NCBI GenBank assembly: GCA_013138555.1
Contig: WTCN01000309.1
Location: forward strand, 1-5,053
Reading direction: 5' to 3'
DNA length: 5,053 nt
Source: Methyloprofundus sp.
Lineage (GTDB): Bacteria; Pseudomonadota; Gammaproteobacteria; Methylococcales; Methylomonadaceae
Shown: positions 1 through 5,053 of the stretch, piece by piece
How the letters are laid out: every line of letters starts with the position of its first letter
Numbering within the stretch: position 1 is the first letter of the stretch
Made by a program: the position numbers and the translations under genes
Notes under the pieces: model-generated
Seen by the model: the letters and a program-made list of their open reading frames with translations, nothing else
Told to the model about the DNA's origin: nothing
Databases searched by the model: none

Positions 1-929
1 TTTAAAATATCATGTACAGCCTGCATATGTGTCGCGACTTCATCTTGGCTACCATCCAATTCACATAACAAAATAGCTTTGGCATCAGTGGGGTAACCTG
101 CATGGATAAAATCTTCAGCCGCTCGAATGGCAAGTTGATCCATCATTTCCAGACCGGCAGGAATGATACCTGCCGCAATAATATTGGCGACGGCTGTGCC
201 TGCTTTGACTACGTTATCAAAGGCTGCCAGTAATACTTGTACACACTCTGGTTTAGCTAGCAGTTTTACAGTCACCTCGACAATCACGCCAAGCATGCCT
301 TCAGAGCCAGACATTAGTGCCAGTAAATCATACCCGGGACTATCCAGGCCATGACCCCCAATAGTGATTAGGTCACCCTCAATCGTCACTATTTTAATTT
401 GCTGAATATTATGTAGTGTTAAGCCATATTTTAAACTATGTACCCCGCCTGAATTTTCTGCCACATTACCGCCGATAGTGCAGGCTATTTGCGAAGAGGG
501 ATCAGGCGCATAATATAGGCCTAGGTGATTCACCGCCTGTGAAATAGCAAGATTACGTACGCCAGGTTGAACATGCGCAAGACGTAATGGCGCATCAATT
601 TCAATAATACGATTGAGTCTGGCAAGGCTCAGTAATAGCCCTTGTTTATAAGGTAAAGCACCACCCGACAGGCCAGTACCTGCGCCTCTGGCAATAACAG
701 GTAAATCTATAGCGTTACACAGGCGTAAAATACTTTGTATTTGTTCGATGGAATCAGGCAAGACTACCATTAAGGGCATAACTCGATAAGCTGATAGACC
801 GTCACATTCATAGGGTCTTAAGTCTTCCTCATGATGTAGTATTGAATCTGAGGGCATAATATGCAGTAACTGGCTCAGTAATTGTCGGCGATCTAGGCTG
901 GGAAAGTCATGTTCAGTCGTCTGGCTCAT
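1..929 (-). CDS. glcD: Glycolate oxidase FAD-binding subunit GlcD (partial, C-terminus outside window)
   Basis: This is the flavin subunit of glycolate oxidase (GlcDEF), which oxidises glycolate to glyoxylate at the inner membrane. The window holds the first 309 residues; the family is about 500 long, so roughly the last 190 residues (most of the FAD-oxidase C-terminal domain) lie to the left. Visible motifs, in order, are YECDGLSAYR (40-49), the FAD-binding glycine loop RGAGTGLSGGAL (81-92), QPGVRNLAIS (121-130), YYAPDPSSQIACTIGGNVAE (139-158) and GSEGMLG (208-214). All match E. coli GlcD almost word for word, which separates it from D-lactate dehydrogenases of the same fold. The ATG at 929 is the first possible ATG because an in-frame TAG lies four codons upstream; no good Shine-Dalgarno precedes it. 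It follows the Nudix gene by 82 bp. glcE and glcF would be expected further left, but they are not visible. Confidence 0.95.
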   Translation of the reverse strand, partial: MSQTTEHDFPSLDRRQLLSQLLHIMPSDSILHHEEDLRPYECDGLSAYRVMPLMVVLPDSIEQIQSILRLCNAIDLPVIARGAGTGLSGGALPYKQGLLLSLARLNRIIEIDAPLRLAHVQPGVRNLAISQAVNHLGLYYAPDPSSQIACTIGGNVAENSGGVHSLKYGLTLHNIQQIKIVTIEGDLITIGGHGLDSPGYDLLALMSGSEGMLGVIVEVTVKLLAKPECVQVLLAAFDNVVKAGTAVANIIAAGIIPAGLEMMDQLAIRAAEDFIHAGYPTDAKAILLCELDGSQDEVATHMQAVHDIL

Positions 930-1011
930 ATTGAAGTGCTAATTAAGAGTTAAGCAATGGTTAAAGACTTACTGTCAGAAAAAATCACGCACGATAGGCT
1001 ACACAGTCTAA

Positions 1012-1482
1012 CTAAGAAACCGAGCCTACATAAACATTATGTTCCTGAGTATGTAAGTTAATCAGTAGTTCAGCAAAAAAAATGGGTGAAATCGTATGTT
1101 GCGTAAGTTGATTGATGGGTAGCCATTCTACCCCAACTTGATGTTTGTCTGGGTCAGGACCAGAACTTGGGATGTATTCAACAGGTGTCTGGCATTGAAT
1201 TAGGACTTCTAATTGATGGCGTGTATAGGGTTCCGGCTTAAGTTTGGGGATAAAAAAATCAGCAATATGCAATACGTCATAAGCTTCAACGGAAGTATTG
1301 ATTTCTTCTTCGCATTCACGAATAACGGCTTGATGCAAGGTTTCCCCGGATTCCAAAGCACCGCCGGGTAGCGTATAACGAACACCCTCGGCAAGATTGT
1401 CTTTTTTGATTAACAGAATGTTGCCGTTTTGAATAATAACAGCACGTACGGTGATGCGGATGCCTGATTGTAGTTTATCCAT
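1012..1482 (-). CDS. Nudix hydrolase
   Basis: This is a small cytoplasmic Nudix-family hydrolase of 156 residues. Such enzymes cleave nucleoside diphosphates linked to another group, using Mg2+ or Mn2+ bound by the Nudix helix. The box G-x5-E-x7-R-E-x2-E-E is complete: G41, E47, R55, E56, E59 and E60, within GALESGETLHQAVIRECEEE. The glycine that normally follows E-E-x is replaced by Asn62. An N-terminal strand typical of the fold (VRAVIIQNGNILLIKK, 13-28) precedes it, and WLPINQL (120-126) follows it. Substrate cannot be told from sequence. I chose the ATG at 1482; a TTG at 1494 in the same frame would add four residues (MSKQ). Neither start has a strong ribosome site. The gene lies between slyD and glcD on the same strand, with gaps of about 240 and 82 bp, so co-transcription with either is uncertain. 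Confidence 0.9.
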   Translation of the reverse strand: MDKLQSGIRITVRAVIIQNGNILLIKKDNLAEGVRYTLPGGALESGETLHQAVIRECEEEINTSVEAYDVLHIADFFIPKLKPEPYTRHQLEVLIQCQTPVEYIPSSGPDPDKHQVGVEWLPINQLTQHTISPIFFAELLINLHTQEHNVYVGSVS

Positions 1483-1665
1483 TTGTTTGCTCAATAATGT
1501 TTGAACTATCTGTCGCGGTTTATGCTTTATTCTAAAGCACTGGAAAGTTATCAGCTTAAGGTGGGGCTTATAGTAGATGAAATTTGGCTTATTTTTTTAC
1601 ACGGTGTTCCCGTATTTAAAACTTGATCTTTGGGGGGCGTAGAAAAACGCGACCAGTTGCAAAAT

Positions 1666-1700
1666 GTAGGATGGACACGCTATCGCTTTGACCATCCTAC
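1666..1700. repeat. REP-like palindrome, GTAG-headed at both ends
   Basis: GTAGGATGG (1666-1674) and CCATCCTAC (1692-1700) form a perfect 9-bp stem around a 17-nt loop. Because it is a palindrome, both strands begin with GTAG, the tetranucleotide head known for REP elements mobilised by REP-associated tyrosine transposases. It sits 22 bp downstream of the slyD stop. It could act as a 3' stabiliser or weak terminator for the slyD transcript, but only a short run (ATTTT) follows on the minus strand, so a classical intrinsic terminator is doubtful. The palindrome is seen in the sequence; REP membership is inference. Confidence 0.7.
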
Positions 1701-1722
1701 TTTACTTAAGCTACACGGCTAA

Positions 1723-2220
1723 TTAGTCGTGATTACAATCTTCACCATGAACATGTTCACCATGAATATGGCCGTGCTCCATTTCAGTCTCAGTTGCAGG
1801 ACGAATATCCATCACTTCGACATCAAAAGTCAGTTGCTCACCTGCAAGAGGGTGGTTACCATCAATAGTAATATTATCACCTTCTACTTTTTTGATCGTT
1901 ACAATGGCAGGGCCATTACTTGAGTCTGCCTGAAATTGCATACCTACTGTGATATTATCAATGCCCTGAAACATTTCTTTGGATACCGTCTGAATCTGTT
2001 CTTCATTACGCTCGCCATAAGCATCTGCCGCTTCGATGGTTACTGTTAATTTGTCGCCAACTGATACATCGCTCAGTGCATTTTCAAGGCCAGGAATAAT
2101 ATTGCCAGCACCGTGCAAATAGCTTAAAGGCTCAGCGCCAATAGAGCTGTCTAATTTTTCGCCCGCTTTATTCGTTAAAGTATAGTGGATAGAAACAACA
2201 GGGTTTTCAGTATTTTTCAT
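1723..2220 (-). CDS. slyD: SlyD-like FKBP-type peptidyl-prolyl cis-trans isomerase
   Basis: This is a cytoplasmic prolyl isomerase and chaperone of the SlyD type, 165 residues. The FKBP half-domain starts with VSIHYTLTNKAGEKLDSS (9-26), containing the active-site Tyr13 and Asp24, and continues with YLHGAGNIIPGLENAL (34-49) and AYGERNEE (67-74). An insert-in-flap chaperone domain spans about 75-122, and the chain returns to the FKBP fold with NHPLAGEQLTFDVEVMDI (122-139). The tail is metal-binding in type: His149, 151, 153, 156, 158 and 164 plus Cys162. It is shorter and poorer in cysteine than the E. coli SlyD tail. In E. coli SlyD this tail binds nickel and serves hydrogenase maturation; no hydrogenase gene is visible here. 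The gene begins 40 bp after the purK stop, so it may be read through from purEK. No clear Shine-Dalgarno is seen before the ATG. Confidence 0.93.
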   Translation of the reverse strand: MKNTENPVVSIHYTLTNKAGEKLDSSIGAEPLSYLHGAGNIIPGLENALSDVSVGDKLTVTIEAADAYGERNEEQIQTVSKEMFQGIDNITVGMQFQADSSNGPAIVTIKKVEGDNITIDGNHPLAGEQLTFDVEVMDIRPATETEMEHGHIHGEHVHGEDCNHD

Positions 2221-2260
2221 GAGTATTAAGTCTATAAAAGTTTAAGGAAAAATGGTTTTT

Positions 2261-3355
2261 TTATGAATCATCACTTTGCCTGGCAAGCTCGGTGAGTGAG
2301 TCAATTAAATCAGTAAAATCTTCTAAGTTATCCGTTCTAGCCGTTGCATGCGCAAGCTTGCGTCCTTTACGCGCAGCTTTATCATATAAATGTAAATGGA
2401 CTTGAGATAAAGAAAGGAGTTTTTCACTCGCGGGTACATTGCCGATAAAATTTTGCATTGCCGCATAGCCTAGCGAATTTGTCGAGCCTAAAGGCATATC
2501 CATAATCGCTCTGAGATGATTTTCAAACTGACTGGTTTCAGAACCTTCAATCGTCCAGTGTCCCGAGTTATGAACTCGCGGAGCAAATTCATTGGCAATC
2601 AGTTGATCGCCGACAGCAAATAATTCCAAAGCGATTGTACCCACATAATCAAGTGCGGTCAGAATCGTATGAATATAGTTTTCAGCCTGCGCCTGTAATG
2701 GATCATTCTGGGTGTTTTTAGCTAAGCGTAAAATACCTTTATCGTGGGTATTTTCAGATAAGGGGTAATAGACCACTTCACCCGATACGCTACGGCTGGC
2801 AATAATGGAAATTTCCCGCTCAAAAGGCACAAAGCCTTCGACGACACACGGTGCATTTTTGACAGCTTGCCATGCATCAGCCAGGTCCTGCTCGCTGTGT
2901 AGCACGACTTGTCCTTTACCGTCATAGCCAAAACGGCGCGTTTTAAGGATAGCTGGATAGCCAATCTTAGGCATCGCCTGCTGCAGATCTTCCAGGCTAG
3001 ATATATCAGCAAAAGTAGCTGTGGCAATACCTAAGTCCTGTAAAAAAGTTTTTTCAGTAATTCTGTCCTGGCCAATCAATAACGCTTTTGCGGGAGGATA
3101 AACAGGGGTATTTTGATTGAGAAAGTCAATGATTTCAACGGGGACATTCTCAAATTCATAAGTAATAATATCTGCTTCTTGCGCAAGCTGAGTCAGTAAT
3201 GCCTTATCAGTGTAGTCACCGATCAGGTGTTTACCGACATCAGCAGCACAGGCAACAGGAGTAGGGTCTAAAAAGATAAATTTAAGTCCTAAAGGCTTGC
3301 CTGCCAGTGCCAGCATTCTTGCTAATTGCCCGGCTCCTAAGATACCAATAACCAT
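2261..3355 (-). CDS. purK: 5-(carboxyamino)imidazole ribonucleotide synthase (PurK)
   Basis: PurK uses ATP and bicarbonate to carboxylate aminoimidazole ribonucleotide (AIR) to N5-CAIR, the substrate of PurE, in de novo purine synthesis. The 364-residue length fits the family (E. coli about 355). It is an ATP-grasp enzyme: a pre-ATP-grasp Rossmann-like start GILGAGQLARML (4-15), YEFENVP (66-72), the ATP-binding stretch ILKTRRFGYDGKGQ (136-149), the hinge-region VVEGFVPFEREIS (171-183), the metal-binding ALELF (242-246), and NEFAPRVHNSGHWTIEGSE (255-273), the most diagnostic PurK block. The ATG overlaps the purE stop as TAATG, and a GGGAG site inside purE (3364-3368) lies 8 nt before it, so translation is probably coupled. 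No missing motif or frameshift is seen. Confidence 0.97.
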   Translation of the reverse strand: MVIGILGAGQLARMLALAGKPLGLKFIFLDPTPVACAADVGKHLIGDYTDKALLTQLAQEADIITYEFENVPVEIIDFLNQNTPVYPPAKALLIGQDRITEKTFLQDLGIATATFADISSLEDLQQAMPKIGYPAILKTRRFGYDGKGQVVLHSEQDLADAWQAVKNAPCVVEGFVPFEREISIIASRSVSGEVVYYPLSENTHDKGILRLAKNTQNDPLQAQAENYIHTILTALDYVGTIALELFAVGDQLIANEFAPRVHNSGHWTIEGSETSQFENHLRAIMDMPLGSTNSLGYAAMQNFIGNVPASEKLLSLSQVHLHLYDKAARKGRKLAHATARTDNLEDFTDLIDSLTELARQSDDS

Positions 3356-3368
3356 TAAGCTGACTCCC
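3353..3368 (-). promoter_or_regulatory. purE-purK TAATG overlap with internal purK ribosome binding site
   Basis: On the minus strand the purE stop TAA and the purK start ATG share one base (TAATG, 3357-3353). A GGGAG Shine-Dalgarno at 3368-3364 lies inside the last codons of purE, 8 nt before the purK ATG. This fixes the purK start and suggests that ribosomes ending purE re-start on purK, which would keep the two partner enzymes in balance. Confidence 0.8.
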
Positions 3369-3849
3369 GGGGGTCTGCATTAGCGAGTACTGTATCCGTT
3401 TGCTGCTGGCGAAAAGCATTAAGTGCTGCTTTATATTCAGTGTGTTTGTTGGCAATAATCGCCGCAGCCAGTAATGCCGCATTAATCGCGCCTGCTTTAC
3501 CGATAGCCAGTGTCCCTACCGGAATTCCTGCAGGCATTTGTGCAATGGATAGTAAAGAATCCATACCATTCAGTGCTTTGGACTGCACGGGAACACCCAG
3601 TACAGGGAGTGATGTTTTGGCGGCTGTCATACCGGGTAGATGTGCAGCACCACCCGCGCCCGCAATAATTACTTCTAGTCCTTTGCTTTCTGCCGTTTCT
3701 GCATATTCAAAAAGCTTGTCAGGCGTACGGTGAGCGGAAACAACATCAACTTCAAAAGGAATGCCGAGTTGTTCCAGTTTTTCTGCTGCAAAACGCATGG
3801 TTTCCCAGTCAGATGTTGAACCCATGATAATACCCACTAATGCAGTCAT
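3355..3849 (-). CDS. purE: N5-carboxyaminoimidazole ribonucleotide mutase (PurE, class I)
   Basis: PurE class I moves the carboxyl group of N5-CAIR to carbon 4, giving CAIR, in de novo purine synthesis; the enzyme forms octamers in the cytoplasm. The 164 residues cover the full length of the family. Signatures are the nucleotide-phosphate loop GSTSDW (10-15), SAHRTPDKLF (38-47) with the catalytic histidine His40, AGAGGAAHLPGM (63-74), GVPVQSKALNG (85-95) and MPAGIPVGTLAIGKAGAINA (105-124). The C-terminal end (TDTVLANADPRESA) still resembles E. coli PurE. The adjacent purK supports class I rather than the class II AIR carboxylase. The start is well set by AAGGAG four nt upstream. It is the first gene of the unit, with a TATAAT box about 80 bp before its start. 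Confidence 0.97.
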   Translation of the reverse strand: MTALVGIIMGSTSDWETMRFAAEKLEQLGIPFEVDVVSAHRTPDKLFEYAETAESKGLEVIIAGAGGAAHLPGMTAAKTSLPVLGVPVQSKALNGMDSLLSIAQMPAGIPVGTLAIGKAGAINAALLAAAIIANKHTEYKAALNAFRQQQTDTVLANADPRESA

Positions 3850-3853
3850 GTGT

Positions 3854-3859
3854 CTCCTT
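3854..3859 (-). promoter_or_regulatory. Shine-Dalgarno of purE
   Basis: On the minus strand AAGGAG ends 4 nt (ACAC) before the purE ATG at 3849. It is the strongest ribosome site in the window; glcD, the Nudix gene and slyD lack anything comparable. Confidence 0.8.
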
Positions 3860-3926
3860 GTCTATGCAAATAATACGCTGACGCTGTCGCGATAAAGTCG
3901 CTTCTTTGTTAGCAAAAAAACTCTTG

Positions 3927-3955
3927 ATTATACATGTATTTATTGGGTTTTTAAA
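3927..3955 (-). promoter_or_regulatory. Predicted sigma-70 promoter of purE-purK(-slyD)
   Basis: The minus strand carries a perfect -10 box TATAAT (3932-3927). A weak -35 candidate TTTAAA (3955-3950) lies 17 nt upstream, matching four of six consensus bases. Transcription would start near 3920, leaving a leader of about 70 nt before purE. I see no clear match to the E. coli PurR operator in the leader. The -10 box is convincing, the -35 is not. Confidence 0.5.
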
Positions 3956-4088
3956 TATATGATTAAGGGGCGCAAGGGCAAGCAGATTAAATCTTGAGTT
4001 GACTCATGAAATGTACTAGACTTAGATCAAATAATATTAAAGATAACTATCATGCCGTTTTATAGTCATTTTCCTAAATATTCGCACG

Positions 4089-4118
4089 GTAGGTTGGGGT
4101 GAGGCACGAACCCCAACA
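4089..4118 (+). repeat. REP-like palindromic element, copy 1
   Basis: It begins with the GTAG head (4089-4092) followed by an 8-bp perfect stem, GTTGGGGT (4093-4100) with ACCCCAAC (4110-4117), around a 9-nt loop GAGGCACGA. The layout of GTAG head plus hairpin is that of bacterial REP elements. A related sequence lies in the opposite orientation at 4917-4946. No neighbouring RAYT transposase is present in the window. Confidence 0.7.
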
Positions 4119-4249
4119 CGATATTGCACAATAATTCAATTAATACCCTTTACTCATTACGGCACATTTTTTAGGCAAAACATTGAAATAACACCGTAAC
4201 TATTGGGGGCGTATCTTACCGGAGCCTACATCACTATAGAGTATGTTAT

Positions 4250-4309
4250 CGTTAATTTTCATAAAATTCTCCCTTGAAATATTAACGGTTTTTTAAAAAT
4301 ATGGGAGAA
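4250..4309. repeat. Interleaved inverted repeats upstream of the secreted-protein gene
   Basis: Two perfect 7-bp inverted pairs overlap in the order A-B-A'-B'. Pair A is CGTTAAT (4250-4256) with ATTAACG (4281-4287); pair B is TTCTCCC (4267-4273) with GGGAGAA (4303-4309). Between them runs a TTTTTAAAAA tract (4290-4299). B' contains a purine-rich GGGAG, but it lies 19 nt from the ATG, too far for a normal Shine-Dalgarno. These may be operator half-sites or alternative leader-RNA stems; short repeats can arise by chance. Confidence 0.35.
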
Positions 4310-4326
4310 AGTAACGGAATTATTTT

Positions 4327-4836
4327 ATGTATTCATTGTGTAAAAAATCATTATCTATTTTATTGTTATCCTTTGGGCTATTGAGCAATGCTTATGCGGC
4401 AGATGATAGCAAGCTAAATAAATCGAATAAATTATTTGATTTTGCTGAAGAAAGTTTTCCTGAATATTTTAGTCCTTCGGGCAGAGAGACTTTTGAGCTT
4501 GATGATTATTGGGTTCGGTATTTTTCTAAAACGGATACTTATATTGGGACATTAGGAGACGATGTTTATGTTTATGGGGATGTTTTTAATGGTTTGTTAC
4601 ATGTAGGAAAAATCAGTGATTTTATTACATTGGGTACGTGTGTTGATAATTTCCCAAAGCCTGCTTGTGATGGCAATAATGAGGTGGGAAAGCAGACAGG
4701 GATAAGTTTTCAATTTGAGTCAGGGACGAGTTGTAGTAGCTCGTTTCCAGAATATGAATATGACCCTGTAATTTCGGAGGAATTTAAGGGAGCATGTGGG
4801 TTCATTGAGTGTGGATCTTGTGCAACAGATTGGTAA
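4327..4836 (+). CDS. Secreted protein of unknown function, WAE/YVYG-type domain with cysteine-rich tail
   Basis: The product is 169 residues with a clear Sec signal peptide: MYSLCKK, a hydrophobic core SLSILLLSFGLLS (8-20), and a cleavage site near AYA-A (after residue 24). It should therefore be periplasmic or exported. Residues 36-100 form a recognisable module: LFDFAEESFPEYFSP (37-50), YWVRYFSKTDTYIG (61-74), VYVYGDVF (80-87), LLHVGKISDFI (90-100). I recall this pattern, usually with WAE, YFSP, RYY and VYVYG, from predicted surface proteins of methanotrophs and Betaproteobacteria; its function is unknown to me. The last 65 residues hold six cysteines (105, 114, 136, 157, 162, 165), ending C-x4-C-x2-C and suited to disulphides. 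The start has a weak GGA 8 nt upstream. Codon use looks more AT-rich than in purEK. It stands alone between two inverted REP-like elements, with no terminator seen. Confidence 0.85.
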   Translation: MYSLCKKSLSILLLSFGLLSNAYAADDSKLNKSNKLFDFAEESFPEYFSPSGRETFELDDYWVRYFSKTDTYIGTLGDDVYVYGDVFNGLLHVGKISDFITLGTCVDNFPKPACDGNNEVGKQTGISFQFESGTSCSSSFPEYEYDPVISEEFKGACGFIECGSCATDW

Positions 4837-4916
4837 ATGTGATTTCGTAGAATACAGTTAAAACCATTTTTTCGAAGTGGTATATTTCTGTGAATAAATA
4901 TTGTGAGGACACCGTA

Positions 4917-4946
4917 AATTGTTGGGGTTCGCAAGCTCACCCCCAT
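4917..4946 (-). repeat. REP-like palindromic element, copy 2 (inverted relative to copy 1)
   Basis: Read on the minus strand it gives GGGGGTGAG, a short loop, then GCGAACCCCAACA. Copy 1 reads GTTGGGGTGAG, loop, ACGAACCCCAACA, so the two share a core and stand in opposite orientation. The stem here is decayed: GGGGT (4924-4928) with ACCCC (4939-4943), plus a bulged outer T-A pair. The GTAG head is not intact (GTAT in its place). It lies 80 bp after the stop of the secreted-protein gene. Confidence 0.6.
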
Positions 4947-5053
4947 ACGCATCAACTTAAGAAAAGATTGATTCCAAATGATTGTATATAATAGCAAAAA
5001 TAAAATTTTCCACAATCAATTGACTGACAAAATATTTGATGAGTATATTTACA

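Larger units (their letters stand above)
3961..4326. other. Gene-free spacer between the divergent purE unit and the secreted-protein gene
   Basis: No credible gene was found on either strand here. It contains one REP-like palindrome (4089-4118) and two interleaved inverted repeats just before the next gene (4250-4309). A weak promoter-like pair on the plus strand, TTGACT (3999-4004) and TTAGAT (4022-4027) 17 nt apart, precedes a 16-codon reading frame at 4052-4102 that ends inside the palindrome. I do not call that a gene. The remainder is AT-rich without recognised structure. Confidence 0.6.

Noticed and set aside
163..354. Open frame of 63 codons on the plus strand
   Set aside because: It lies antisense inside glcD, whose minus-strand frame carries all the family motifs; a shadow frame.
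3440..3733. Open frame of 97 codons on the plus strand
   Set aside because: It is antisense to purE and is explained by the alanine- and glycine-rich codons of that gene.
4052..4102. Sixteen-codon reading frame on the plus strand, behind a TTGACT/TTAGAT promoter-like pair, ending in the REP-like palindrome
   Set aside because: It is very short, has a poor ribosome site, and its last codons are repeat sequence. It could be a remnant of a gene cut by the repeat, but nothing supports that.
4851..4882. ACCA...TGGT hairpin after the secreted-protein gene as a terminator
   Set aside because: The stem is only about four base pairs, with no T-run after it.
4710..5015. Open frame of 101 codons on the minus strand overlapping the end of the secreted-protein gene
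   Set aside because: No recognisable domain; it crosses REP copy 2 and covers the cysteine-rich end of a gene with a clear signal peptide, so it is probably chance in AT-rich DNA.
4979..5018. Inverted repeat TGATTGT/ACAATCA around a TATAAT (4987-4992), as a possible promoter with operator for a gene to the right
   Set aside because: There is no acceptable -35 at the right spacing, and no gene start is visible before the window ends.

Overview
The window looks like a stretch of gammaproteobacterial chromosome, moderately AT-rich by eye. The encoded GlcD and PurE proteins read very close to the Escherichia coli proteins as I remember them. PurE and PurK are paired as in class I purine synthesis. 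The spacers carry GTAG-headed palindromes of the REP type, and the last gene encodes a secreted-protein domain I associate with methane-oxidising and related Gamma- and Betaproteobacteria. A Methylococcales-like host is a reasonable guess, but it is inference and nothing in the window proves it.

Layout: the first 3.85 kb is all on the minus strand. In transcription order (right to left) it holds purE, purK (overlapping purE by one base), slyD (an FKBP-type prolyl isomerase with a histidine-rich tail, 40 bp after purK), a 227-bp spacer with a strong palindrome, a Nudix hydrolase, and glcD (glycolate oxidase FAD subunit), whose 3' part runs off the left edge. purE has a good Shine-Dalgarno and a perfect TATAAT box upstream. 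purE, purK and probably slyD form one transcription unit. The Nudix gene and glcD may have their own promoters, but I could not identify convincing ones.

From 3850 to 4326 lies a 477-bp gene-free spacer. It holds the purE promoter, one REP-like palindrome and two interleaved inverted repeats just before the next gene. At 4327-4836 on the plus strand is a lone, AT-rich gene for a secreted protein of unknown function with a cysteine-rich end. A second REP-like element of the same kind lies in the opposite orientation after it, so the gene is bracketed by the two copies. The last 217 bp contain only that repeat and AT-rich sequence.

Function: PurK and PurE together turn AIR into CAIR in purine synthesis. 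SlyD is a folding helper and metal-binding protein, Nudix enzymes hydrolyse nucleoside-diphosphate-linked compounds, and GlcD oxidises glycolate to glyoxylate. These are ordinary housekeeping genes. I found no tRNA, rRNA, CRISPR array, transposase or phage gene. The accessory-looking part is the right-hand 1.2 kb (REP pair plus secreted protein); nothing in the window amounts to a clear new multi-gene system.
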